DNA from: Bacteroidales bacterium | GTDB lineage: Bacteria > Bacteroidota > Bacteroidia > Bacteroidales > Marinilabiliaceae | Direction of reading: 5' to 3' | Assembly (NCBI GenBank): GCA_003251015.1 | Contig: QKIO01000299.1 | Location: forward strand, 1 to 39,770 | Length of the DNA: 39,770 bases | Shown: in pieces, positions 1 through 7,718 of the stretch | Numbering within the stretch: position 1 is the stretch's first letter | How the letters are laid out: every line of letters starts with the position of its first letter | Position numbers and translations under genes: made by a program | Notes under the pieces: generated by a model | What the model was told of the DNA's origin: nothing | What the model saw: only the letters and a program-made list of their open reading frames with translations | Databases searched by the model: none

Positions 1-312
1 ATTAAACGTTGAATGTAATCCCATTACAACTCTATTATTTTCAATATCTACATTTGCACTTAACGAACCATTTGGGAAGATTTCGTCCAACGGGGTGATT
101 TTAGGACTTCCATTTTTAATTTCAAGAAGCGAGATAGACGCACCAGCTTCTAATTTGTTATTATCACTATAATTTAACACTAAAAATTTCTGTTCAGAAT
201 TGCTTGTATTATCCTCACTGCTTGTGTCATGCTCAAGTTCATCCTTTGAACACGATGAAAACAGGCTCAAACCTGCAAGAATAATAATTGGTAAATAGAA
301 TAATTTTTTCAT
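1..312 (-). CDS. Lipoprotein, 5' part only (runs off the window start)
   Basis: The first 104 codons of a leftward gene are visible, starting at ATG 312-310; the rest lies outside the window. The N-terminus MKKLFYLPIIILAGLSLFSSC is a lipoprotein signal peptide: two lysines, a hydrophobic core, then a lipobox-like LFSSC with the lipidated cysteine at residue 21. Next comes a Ser/Asn/Asp/Glu-rich low-complexity linker (about residues 22-43), typical of Bacteroidota surface lipoproteins, and then the start of a globular, probably beta-rich part. No family is recognisable in the visible portion. The signal peptide and frame are clear; function is unknown. Confidence 0.75.
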   Translation of the reverse strand, partial: MKKLFYLPIIILAGLSLFSSCSKDELEHDTSSEDNTSNSEQKFLVLNYSDNNKLEAGASISLLEIKNGSPKITPLDEIFPNGSLSANVDIENNRVVMGLHSTFN

Positions 313-440
313 AGTTGTCTGTATTTCATTTGTTTATTACACCGAATAAATTGTTTTACTAAATTTATAAATTTTAATTAACCTTTCAAATTTTTCTATT
401 TAGCCAACAAGGGACTAACTCTATAGTAAAAAGGGAGGCG

Positions 441-620
441 ATAAAAACAGAATTGACAAACAACAATAACATCAGTATTTTTCTAAACCTCATTGATAAA
501 ATAAGAAATCTAAAAGTTGATAACACCATGCAAACAATAAGCATTTAGCACTTGAATGACCAATTACTAAGAGCAATTACCGAAGGCAAGAAAAACAACC
601 ATTGGACTATTAATCCATAA
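441..620 (+). pseudogene. Possible remnant of a short gene (start lost, internal stop)
   Basis: A rightward frame of 60 codons begins with ATA at 441, a few bases after AGGGAGG (432-438), and is interrupted by TAG at 546-548. The readable parts are IKTELTNNNNISIFLNLIDK and, after the stop, HLNDQLLRAITEGKKNNHW. The frame looks protein-like on both sides of the stop. The first part loosely resembles, from memory, the N-terminus of the VirE-N/BT4734-like proteins of Bacteroidota mobile elements (V/I-SIF followed by a short acidic-basic segment); this is a weak resemblance. It may simply be chance open frame in AT-rich DNA. Confidence 0.25.
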
Positions 621-761
621 CTTCCCCATCACATCGGCCTCTCCACAAAAAAACGTATAGATAAAGATTGAGGATGAGGAAAGAGACCACCTAAAGTGTG
701 AGTTTGTTTTTTAGGCAATAAAAAATTATCTACCTAAGGTGGAAACCCTTATATAATGTGC

Positions 762-897
762 CCTAAGATAGGCTAAACCTGCTCTAAGATAGCCAAACCT
801 TGCCCTAAGGTGCCTCAAACTTACCCTAAGATAGGCTAAACCTGCTCTAAGATAGGCTAAACTTGCCCTAAGGTTGGTTAAACTTGCTCTAAGGCAC
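762..897. repeat. 21-bp tandem repeat array, six full units plus a partial one
   Basis: Units start at 762, 783, 804, 825, 846 and 867, with a 10-bp partial unit at 888-897. Each has the core CTAAG-ATAGGCTAAAC-TGC or a close variant; units 1 and 4 are identical and the others differ at a few bases. A further degenerate half-unit (CCTAAGGTGGAAACC) lies at 732-746. Units abut without spacers. The plus-strand frames contain stops (TAG/TAA). One minus-strand frame is open and would read a heptad such as AGLAYLR per unit, but it lacks a standard start codon, so coding is unlikely. Confidence 0.85.
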
Positions 898-1041
898 AAA
901 AAAATCGCATTGCTAACAATCTGTTAATTGTAAAAACACACACCCAAAGAAAAATAAAAACCGCTTGTTTTAGTTTGATTTAAACACAGACTGGTGGGAG
1001 AAGGGAATAAGCTGCAATGCGGCTTACTGATAGCAGGTAAC

Positions 1042-1080
1042 AAAAAAGCCGCTCTCTAAAATTTAGAGAGCGGCTTTTTT
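1042..1080. terminator. Bidirectional Rho-independent terminator after yqeY
   Basis: A run of six A, the stem GCCGCTCTCTAAA paired with its complement, and a run of six T form a strong hairpin usable on both strands. It lies 28 bp beyond the yqeY stop and would end the leftward dcw operon. Confidence 0.9.
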
Positions 1081-1107
1081 ATAGACGTTAATTTAAAGAT
1101 TACAAGC

Positions 1108-1515
1108 CTAACTAAGCAAAGCTTTAACAGCTAATGAAATATCTTTACCATCAGCCTTACCAGCTAATTCGCTAGAAGCAGCAGACATTACCTTACCCAT
1201 TTCTTTAATGGAAGTAACACCTAACTCTTCAACCAAACGTTTCACAACCACCGCAATCTCTTCTGCGCTCATTTGAACAGGTAAATAACCAATAATAGCT
1301 TCCATCTCTGCTAATTCAACCTCGGCTAGATCTTGACGACCTTGCTCAATAAACAAGGCTGCAGAATCCTTACGTTGCTTAACTAATTTCTTAATGACTA
1401 AAAGAGCATCACTATCCGTCATTTCATCTGCTGCACCTTTAGCAGTACGAGCCTCGATAAGTTCTTTTTTCACACTTCGCAAAGCCTCTAAACGCACTTT
1501 ATCCTTCGCCTTCAT
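1108..1515 (-). CDS. yqeY: GatB/YqeY domain protein, N-terminus separated by a frameshift
   Basis: This 135-residue frame is nearly all of a YqeY protein, a small helical family related to the tRNA-binding tail domain of amidotransferase subunit GatB; its cellular role is not settled. Family hallmarks are MKAKDKVRLEALRSVKKELI at the start and a C-terminal MGKVMSAASSELAGKADG segment. The family normally has about 14 more N-terminal residues. Those are present immediately upstream but in another frame (1512-1565), because CCATGAAG is tandemly duplicated at 1510-1525. The ATG at 1515 lies inside the duplication and overlaps the upstream stop as ATGA, so reinitiation could still produce this shortened protein. 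It is the last gene of the dcw operon, as is usual in Bacteroidota. The family assignment is secure; whether the protein is functional is open. Confidence 0.85.
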   Translation of the reverse strand: MKAKDKVRLEALRSVKKELIEARTAKGAADEMTDSDALLVIKKLVKQRKDSAALFIEQGRQDLAEVELAEMEAIIGYLPVQMSAEEIAVVVKRLVEELGVTSIKEMGKVMSAASSELAGKADGKDISLAVKALLS

Positions 1516-1525
1516 GGCTTCATGG
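1510..1525. repeat. 8-bp tandem duplication inside yqeY
   Basis: CTTCATGG occurs twice in direct succession (1510-1517 and 1518-1525). Removing one copy restores a continuous 149-codon frame reading MSVSELINSDIIVAMKAKDK, exactly the expected YqeY N-terminus. It is therefore the cause of the frameshift, or a sequence error. Confidence 0.9.
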
Positions 1526-1565
1526 CGACTATGATGTCACTGTTTATTAATTCTGAAACACTCAT
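1512..1565 (-). pseudogene. yqeY: Out-of-frame 5' fragment of yqeY (17 codons plus stop)
   Basis: ATG at 1565 begins MSVSELINSDIIVAMKP and then meets TGA at 1514-1512. The first 16 residues match the start expected of a full-length YqeY; the final proline and stop come from the 8-bp duplication. The start lies 13 bp after the ftsZ stop, the normal operon position. The terminal TGA overlaps the downstream ATG by the tetranucleotide ATGA, the classic arrangement for coupled reinitiation. Confidence 0.8.
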
Positions 1566-1578
1566 TATATCAATTTTA

Positions 1579-3057
1579 TTAATCTACATTATCATGTAGA
1601 TAGGGATTATCTTTACTTATGCGAGGCCCACCTTTACGAGGGTCATCAGACAACGAGAAACGACTTACTTGTTTGGGATAACTTTCAACTTTAGCTTCTT
1701 TTTGATTAACCATCATATTCTTACGCTTGTAAGCCGGAATATTTTCCATTTGTTCAATAGAACGTTCGTCATCAAGCACCTCTTGATTAATCTTCAACTT
1801 ATAATAACTGGTTGCAGAGGACGACAAATCACTCTCTAAATCACTTAATGTAGGATTAAAATGTTCAACCTCCGTTTTTCGAGTAGGCACAATAGGATTA
1901 TAGTATTTATTAATTCGTGCCTCTTTATCAAATTCTAATTCGCCAAAATCAATTTCTCGTGTTGGCTCATCCATATCTGGGTCTATATCCTTTTTTCTCT
2001 CATACTGAGGCGTAAACTCTTCCTCTCCATCAAGGGAAACTCGGGTTATTTTAGGTTGGTTGCGCTTACTATGTTCAAGCAGTTGAGACGAAACAAAACC
2101 AGTTGCAACAATGGTAACGCAAATTTGATTTCCCAAACTTACATCAGTAGCAGTACCCCAAATAACATTGGCATTATCGCCCACCATACCTTGCACAAAC
2201 TCAGTAATCACACTCAGTTCATCCATGGTGATTTCGTCTTCGCCAGAAGTGATATTAAGCAATACATTCTTAGCACCAACAATATCGTTATTATTCAAAA
2301 GAGGTGATTCCAGAGCAGCCTGAATGGCATCAATAGCACGCGTTTCACCCTCGGCAAACGCAGACCCCATTACCGCAACCCCACTATCTTTCATCACGGT
2401 TTCAACATCAGCAAAATCGACGTTTATTTTACCATGTTTGGTTATTAATTCAGCAATACCACGAGCAGCAATGGTTAACACATCATCAGCCTTAGAGAAA
2501 GCGTTGGTTAGACGTAAATCGCCAAACATCTCCCTTAGTTTTTCATTGTTAATGATGAGCAAGGAGTCCACATGCTTCTCCATCTCCATAATACCATCTA
2601 AGGCTTGATTGATGCGAAGTTTACCTTCAAAACGAAAAGGAATAGTAACAATCCCAACAGTTAAGATACCCAAATCTTTGGCAGCTTTAGCAATTACAGG
2701 CGCAGCGCCAGTGCCTGTGCCACCGCCCATTCCGGCCGTTACAAACACCATTTTTGTATTATCCTCTAATACCCTAATCACATCTTCGATGTTTTCGATG
2801 GCAGATTCACGACCTTTATTTGGTTTATTACCTGCACCACGACCTTCAGTAAGCGATTCGCCCAACTGGATTTTAACAGGTACGGGACTATTTCGTAATG
2901 CTTGCGCATCGGTGTTACACACAACAAAACTAACATCTTTAATACCCTGACCATACATGTAATCCACGGCATTACCTCCGCCACCACCCACACCAATAAC
3001 CTTAATAATAGATGAATTATTAAAAGGTATATCGAACTTCATTATCTCTTCATTCAT
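1579..3057 (-). CDS. ftsZ: Cell division protein FtsZ
   Basis: Tubulin-like GTPase that polymerises into the Z-ring at midcell and recruits the divisome. The 492-residue protein has the N-terminal nucleotide-binding GVGGGGGNAV, the tubulin signature GGGTGTG at residues 111-117, and the T7 synergy loop NVDFAD (N212, D214, D217) that completes the GTPase site of the next subunit. Residues from about 320 to 480 are a long, charged, probably disordered linker. The protein ends in NPYLHDNVD, the conserved Bacteroidota C-terminal peptide that would bind FtsA. It starts at ATG 3057, 17 bp after ftsA. It is longer than the roughly 380-residue E. coli protein because of the linker, which is usual for the phylum. 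Confidence 0.98.
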   Translation of the reverse strand: MNEEIMKFDIPFNNSSIIKVIGVGGGGGNAVDYMYGQGIKDVSFVVCNTDAQALRNSPVPVKIQLGESLTEGRGAGNKPNKGRESAIENIEDVIRVLEDNTKMVFVTAGMGGGTGTGAAPVIAKAAKDLGILTVGIVTIPFRFEGKLRINQALDGIMEMEKHVDSLLIINNEKLREMFGDLRLTNAFSKADDVLTIAARGIAELITKHGKINVDFADVETVMKDSGVAVMGSAFAEGETRAIDAIQAALESPLLNNNDIVGAKNVLLNITSGEDEITMDELSVITEFVQGMVGDNANVIWGTATDVSLGNQICVTIVATGFVSSQLLEHSKRNQPKITRVSLDGEEEFTPQYERKKDIDPDMDEPTREIDFGELEFDKEARINKYYNPIVPTRKTEVEHFNPTLSDLESDLSSSATSYYKLKINQEVLDDERSIEQMENIPAYKRKNMMVNQKEAKVESYPKQVSRFSLSDDPRKGGPRISKDNPYLHDNVD

Positions 3058-3074
3058 ACCTGCTGGTTTAAAAC

Positions 3075-4421
3075 CTACATTTCAACATCGCGCTCGTCAA
3101 AAATGTTGACAAACCTATTCTTTAACGAACCAAAAAGATCACCAGTAATGTAATCGCTACCTTCACGTTTCTTCTTTTCTTTTTTGGCGCTCTTTTTATC
3201 TTGAGGCACTTCTTGCTTTGATTTAATCTCTACATCATTAAACAAAGCAGGCTCAATAATACGATTTGATGGCGCATCCATTGCGCTCAACAAAAGACCA
3301 ATACTCGTTGAATACATTGGGCGCAACACTTCATTTGGCATATTACGCACCAAGCGACGATCGGGCACACCAATGCGAACATCTAAACCAGTGCGATATT
3401 TAATAAGTTGGGGTAAGTCTTTTAACAAAGCACCACCGCCTGTTAAAACAATACCAGCACCTACTTTATCATAGAATCCTGAATTCTCGATTTGGAAACT
3501 AACATAATCAATAATCTCCTCCATTCGAGCTTGAATAATATAAGATAAGCTTTTGAATGATATTTCTTTAGGCTCCCAACCTTCCATTCCTGGAATGGTA
3601 ACCACCATATCCTCGCGAGCTAAGTCACCCATAGCAGAACCATACTGTACTTTTAACGATTCAGCTTGACGGTATAATACAGAACAACCTTCTTTAATAT
3701 CAGATGTTACCACATTTCCTCCAAACGGAATAACCGCAGTATGACGAATAATACCATCATGCAACACAGCCACATCAGTTGTTCCTCCACCAATATCAAC
3801 CAAAACGACACCAGCCTCCTTCTCTTCAGCCGTTAACACACTCATAGAAGATGCCAAAGGCTCAAGAATAAGATCGTTTAGCCCCAATCCAACTCTACGA
3901 ATACATTTTTCGATATTACGAACAGAAGCAATGCGACCCAAAACAATGTGGTAATTACCCTCAAGACGACGACCAGACATACCCACAGGTTGTTTAACAC
4001 CCATTTCGTTATCAACAATATAATCTTGTGCAATAACGTGCATTATCTTCTCACCAGCATCTAAAGGCATCTTATAGTTGTCGTCGAAAAGTTGATCTAC
4101 ATCAGCTTGGGTTATTTCACCCCCAGACTCCACATATTTATATCCACGATTACGTAAGCCTTTAATATGCTGCCCTGCAATGCCCACATACACATCCGTA
4201 AGTCTAAGTTTTAACTTCTCTTCAATGCGCCTTACGGCTTCTTGCACCGATGCCACTGTTTCATCAATATTCAGAACAACCCCTCTTTTCACGCCAGTAG
4301 AAACAACTTGTTCCATGCCTAACATTTCAATGGTTCCATTTTCTGATTTCCTTCCGACGATGGCTACAATCTTGGTTGTACCTATGTCGATAGCTGCTAT
4401 TAGATTAGATTCTTGATTCAT
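3075..4421 (-). CDS. ftsA: Cell division protein FtsA
   Basis: Actin-fold ATPase that tethers FtsZ to the membrane. The N-terminal phosphate-binding loop AAIDIGTTKIVAIVG and the second phosphate motif VVLVDIGGGTTDVAVL are both present, with GIVLTGGGALL further on. A lysine-rich linker leads to a C-terminal amphipathic segment (GSLKNRFVNIFDERDVEM) that fits the membrane-targeting helix. I chose the ATG at 4421 (448 residues, MNQESNLIAAIDIG). The longer frame to 4439 would begin with TTG and overlap ftsQ, whereas from 4421 the gap to the ftsQ stop is 2 bp. Confidence 0.96.
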   Translation of the reverse strand: MNQESNLIAAIDIGTTKIVAIVGRKSENGTIEMLGMEQVVSTGVKRGVVLNIDETVASVQEAVRRIEEKLKLRLTDVYVGIAGQHIKGLRNRGYKYVESGGEITQADVDQLFDDNYKMPLDAGEKIMHVIAQDYIVDNEMGVKQPVGMSGRRLEGNYHIVLGRIASVRNIEKCIRRVGLGLNDLILEPLASSMSVLTAEEKEAGVVLVDIGGGTTDVAVLHDGIIRHTAVIPFGGNVVTSDIKEGCSVLYRQAESLKVQYGSAMGDLAREDMVVTIPGMEGWEPKEISFKSLSYIIQARMEEIIDYVSFQIENSGFYDKVGAGIVLTGGGALLKDLPQLIKYRTGLDVRIGVPDRRLVRNMPNEVLRPMYSTSIGLLLSAMDAPSNRIIEPALFNDVEIKSKQEVPQDKKSAKKEKKKREGSDYITGDLFGSLKNRFVNIFDERDVEM

Positions 4422-4423
4422 AT

Positions 4424-5149
4424 CTATCTTTTTGTGCAAACAACTTGCCCTTTATATTTCAAACTAACTTTCTCGTATAAATTCCACTCGCGCAACTCCC
4501 ATCCCTTGGTGTATAACGCATGTAGATTATTAAATTTCTCTTCTAGAAACTCTAAATTGCCTAATTCAATCACATGGTCGCCTACACGAGGAACTAAAAT
4601 AAATTCGCCATGCTCTTCCACATATATTTGTTCAATTTGAGCTTGCCAAAAATCATCCTTTTCAATCCACTCGGCCAAGGTAACCAATTGCGAGAGCGAA
4701 TCTAATTGACCCAAATACCCACCTGCTACAATAACATGAGCGGTATATCGTGATGAGAGCGGCATTTTACGACCATTTTCATCTAAGTAATAGGAACCAG
4801 ATCCACCATATACACGAACCTTTGGAACTCGTTGTTGAATATTCAAACATAACGCTCCAGAGCAAGTAACAAAGGCTTCACATCGCTCAATGGATGGATA
4901 TTTATTAAAGGTTTTTTCGACAGCTTCACAGTCTATTTCATCAACAGGCCTACCTAGTAAATCAGGGTAAGACTTTAGTAACAAAGCACGCATGTCGGCT
5001 CCAGACACAAATTTGCTATCCACACTATCGCGAATAACCGTTTGGAAAGACGAACACACCAAATTACTTTTCTCCACAGCCACAAAGGAAAATATGACTG
5101 GAAAATAAAGTAACACAAGCCCTCTTACTATAATCTTTTTCATTTTCAC
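4424..5149 (-). CDS. ftsQ: Cell division protein FtsQ
   Basis: Bitopic divisome protein linking cytoplasmic and periplasmic components. The 241-residue sequence has a short positive N-terminus (MKMKKIIVR) and one membrane segment (about residues 9-25). A POTRA-like region follows (about 40-110; note KYPSIERCEAFVTCSGALCLNIQQRVPKVRVY) and then a FtsQ beta-domain (YYLDENGRKMPLSSRYTAHV). Sequence identity to proteobacterial FtsQ is visibly low, as usual in Bacteroidota, so position between murC and ftsA supports the call. Four cysteines at about residues 32, 74, 85 and 91 are unusual for a periplasmic domain and could form disulfides. Confidence 0.88.
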   Translation of the reverse strand: MKMKKIIVRGLVLLYFPVIFSFVAVEKSNLVCSSFQTVIRDSVDSKFVSGADMRALLLKSYPDLLGRPVDEIDCEAVEKTFNKYPSIERCEAFVTCSGALCLNIQQRVPKVRVYGGSGSYYLDENGRKMPLSSRYTAHVIVAGGYLGQLDSLSQLVTLAEWIEKDDFWQAQIEQIYVEEHGEFILVPRVGDHVIELGNLEFLEEKFNNLHALYTKGWELREWNLYEKVSLKYKGQVVCTKR

Positions 5150-5248
5150 TATTTACAAAGCTCAAACTATAAATATACCCTAACCTAAAAGATTAACAAT
5201 CAATAACACACAACTTTTTATCAACAAAAGAGTGTGCATTTTCAACAA

Positions 5249-6619
5249 TTACCCAAGTTGTTTTTCTAACTCAGGCACTATTTTATCTATATCACCCGCA
5301 CCAAGCGTAAGAAGCACCTCTAATGGCTGATTCAAAATCACTTGACAAGCATCGGTTAACGAACAAATCTCAACCTTTTTATTTTTCATTTTAGCAGCAA
5401 TAATTTCAGATGTAACACCTGCTATTGGCAATTCACGTGCTGGATAAATATCCAACAAGACAACACGGTCTGCCGCATCCAAGGCTAAAGCAAAACCATC
5501 TACAAAATCACGAGTACGTGTAAATAGATGAGGCTGAAAAGCCACCGTAATTTTTTTGTTAGGATAAATCGCTTTTACCGAACTTAAGGTTGCTTTAATT
5601 TCTTCTGGATGATGCGCATAATCATCTATATACACTACTTTATCACTTTTAACACGGTAATCAAAACGGCGACGAATACCCTTAAACTTGGGCAAAGATA
5701 CTTTAATTTCGTGAGCCTCAACACCACCCAGCATCGCTAAAGCCATGGCGCCAATTGCATTTTCCACATTTAACAAACCACCAATACCCATCTTCAACCC
5801 CACTATTTTACCCAGTGGAGAACGAAGGTTAAACTGATAATTACCATCTACTAAAGAGATATTTTCTGGATAAAAATCACTTTTAGAATCCATCCCATAG
5901 GTAAATATTTCAACGTCTTCATCCACATCATCTAAAGGCAATCCTTCTTTCATAACCAATACACCACCTGATTGAATGCGCTGGGCAAATTGTTCAAAAG
6001 CCTCAACCACACTTTCTTCATTACCATAAATATCTAAATGGTCGGCATCCATAGCCGATATAAGCGCTAAATGAGGTGTTAACTGTAAAAAAGAACGATC
6101 AAACTCATCAGCCTCTACCACCACAATGTTTGAATCTTCATCAAACAAAAAATTAGTGTTATAGTTTTGAGAAATACCTCCCAAAAAAGCGTTACATCCT
6201 ACCTCAGACTGCTTAAACAAATGAGCGGTAAGCGTTGAAATAGTAGTTTTACCGTGTGTACCTGCCACACAAACGCCTTCCATCTTTTGAGTTAATAATC
6301 CCAAAACTTCAGCGCGTTTCTTAATGGTAAACCCTTCTTTTTTAAAAAAGTTTAATTCGTCATGTCCAACAGGAATAGCCGGAGTGTAGACTACTAATGT
6401 AGAATCCTTCTGCTTAAAAGCCTTATCTATACATTGAATATTATCTTCGAAATGAACGTCTATACCTTCATTCTGTAATTCTTTAGTTAATTGAGTTTCC
6501 ACGCGATCGTAACCTGCAACTTTTAAGCCTTGCAAATGAAAGAAGCGAGCAATGGCACTCATCCCAATACCACCAATTCCAACAAAATAAACGTTTTGTA
6601 CTTTATCTATTTTATTCAT
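5249..6619 (-). CDS. murC: UDP-N-acetylmuramate--L-alanine ligase MurC
   Basis: Cytoplasmic Mur ligase adding L-Ala to UDP-MurNAc using ATP. It has 456 residues with the N-terminal Rossmann motif FVGIGGIGMSAIA, the ATP-binding GTHGKTT at residues 120-126, the central EADEFDRSF and DHLDIYG motifs, and DDYAHHPEEI typical of MurC. The ATG at 6619 leaves 1 bp to the murG stop. A 99-bp gap follows before ftsQ, where many bacteria carry ddl; no ligase gene is present here and I could not assign an internal promoter with confidence. Confidence 0.97.
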   Translation of the reverse strand: MNKIDKVQNVYFVGIGGIGMSAIARFFHLQGLKVAGYDRVETQLTKELQNEGIDVHFEDNIQCIDKAFKQKDSTLVVYTPAIPVGHDELNFFKKEGFTIKKRAEVLGLLTQKMEGVCVAGTHGKTTISTLTAHLFKQSEVGCNAFLGGISQNYNTNFLFDEDSNIVVVEADEFDRSFLQLTPHLALISAMDADHLDIYGNEESVVEAFEQFAQRIQSGGVLVMKEGLPLDDVDEDVEIFTYGMDSKSDFYPENISLVDGNYQFNLRSPLGKIVGLKMGIGGLLNVENAIGAMALAMLGGVEAHEIKVSLPKFKGIRRRFDYRVKSDKVVYIDDYAHHPEEIKATLSSVKAIYPNKKITVAFQPHLFTRTRDFVDGFALALDAADRVVLLDIYPARELPIAGVTSEIIAAKMKNKKVEICSLTDACQVILNQPLEVLLTLGAGDIDKIVPELEKQLG

Positions 6620-6620
6620 A

Positions 6621-7718
6621 CTATTTAGATTTGGCTAGTTTAATAACTTCTAGGGCAATGTCTTCTGCGGCGTTTGGCTTAGCAAATATTTGAATATTGG
6701 TAGCTAAAGCACTTAATGCAGCTTCATTACTTAATAACAAACAGGCTTGCGGTAAAATATCGGCCACATTAGCATCAGCAATCATTTGAGCTGCTTGTTT
6801 TTCAACCAGAGCCAGGGCGTTTTTGGTTTGATGATCTTCGGACACATTAGGAGATGGCACAAAGATGGATGGCTTACCTAACAAGGCTAATTCTGATATA
6901 GAACTAGCGCCTGCACGAGAAACAACTACATCAGCTACTGCAAAAGCCATACTCATATTGGCAATAAAATCCATTATTTTCACACGCCCCACAAGTTCTG
7001 ATGGTAACTTCATACGCATTTCATCTACATATATTTTACCAGTTTGCCAAAGCAACTGAACATTGTCATCCAATTTATCTAAGCCTAATAAAATACCATT
7101 ATTAACAGAACGAGCGCCTAAACTACCTCCCAGTATTAGGATGGTTTTTTTGTTTGGATCTAGTTTCCAAAAAGTAGCTGCCTCTTGTTTGGTTGAGGTA
7201 CTAGCCAGACCACTTCGTACTGGATTACCAGTCATTAACAATTTACTAGAAGGAAAGAAACGATCCATATTATGGTAAGCCACACAAATACGATTCGCTT
7301 TTTTGGCTAAAATGCGATTAGTTATCCCTGGAAACGAATTCTGTTCTTGCAAGAGACTAGGTACGTTAACCATAGAAGCCACTTTAAGAACAGGCCCACT
7401 AGCATATCCGCCCACTCCCACTACTGCATTTGGGGCAAAATCCTTTACTACTTTATAAGCTTTAAACATGCTAGAGATCAGCTTAAAGGGGAAAGCCAAA
7501 TTACGTAAGGTTAATGTACGATGAAATCCAGCAACAGGAAGACCAACAATGGTAAATCCTGCGGCAGGCACTTTCTCCATTTCCATCTTCCCCAAAGCCC
7601 CCACAAACAATATTTCGCACTGGGGCTCTAACTTCTGCACTGCCGTAGCAATGGCTATGGCTGGAAAAATATGACCACCAGTACCTCCCCCACTAATAAT
7701 AATTTTAAGCTTACTCAT
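6621..7718 (-). CDS. murG: UDP-N-acetylglucosamine--lipid I GlcNAc transferase MurG
   Basis: GT28-family peripheral membrane glycosyltransferase that converts lipid I to lipid II. It has 365 residues with the glycine-rich GGGTGGHIFPAIAIA near the N-terminus, the second loop GVGGYASGPVL, LLQEQNSFPGITNR, GGSLGARSVN, and the donor-site signature SRAGASSISELALLGKPSI. The ATG at 7718 overlaps the end of ftsW by 8 bp, indicating translational coupling with the lipid II polymerase gene. Confidence 0.97.
   Translation of the reverse strand: MSKLKIIISGGGTGGHIFPAIAIATAVQKLEPQCEILFVGALGKMEMEKVPAAGFTIVGLPVAGFHRTLTLRNLAFPFKLISSMFKAYKVVKDFAPNAVVGVGGYASGPVLKVASMVNVPSLLQEQNSFPGITNRILAKKANRICVAYHNMDRFFPSSKLLMTGNPVRSGLASTSTKQEAATFWKLDPNKKTILILGGSLGARSVNNGILLGLDKLDDNVQLLWQTGKIYVDEMRMKLPSELVGRVKIMDFIANMSMAFAVADVVVSRAGASSISELALLGKPSIFVPSPNVSEDHQTKNALALVEKQAAQMIADANVADILPQACLLLSNEAALSALATNIQIFAKPNAAEDIALEVIKLAKSK

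Larger units (their letters stand above)
313..1041. other. Gene-poor intergenic stretch with a possible gene remnant and a tandem repeat array
   Basis: About 730 bp without an intact gene lie between the lipoprotein start and the terminator behind yqeY. It contains an interrupted reading frame (441-620) and a 21-bp tandem array (762-897), listed separately. Positions 313-440 and 898-1041 are AT-rich with no recognisable element. Confidence 0.6.

Noticed and set aside
762-897. CRISPR array
   Set aside because: Units are directly adjacent with no spacers, the unit is too short, and no cas gene is present.
2056-2950. Rightward open frames opposite ftsZ
   Set aside because: They lie entirely antisense to a clearly conserved gene, and their translations have no recognisable domain.
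4422-4439. Longer FtsA start
   Set aside because: It would need a TTG start and overlap ftsQ; the ATG at 4421 fits the family and leaves a 2-bp gap.
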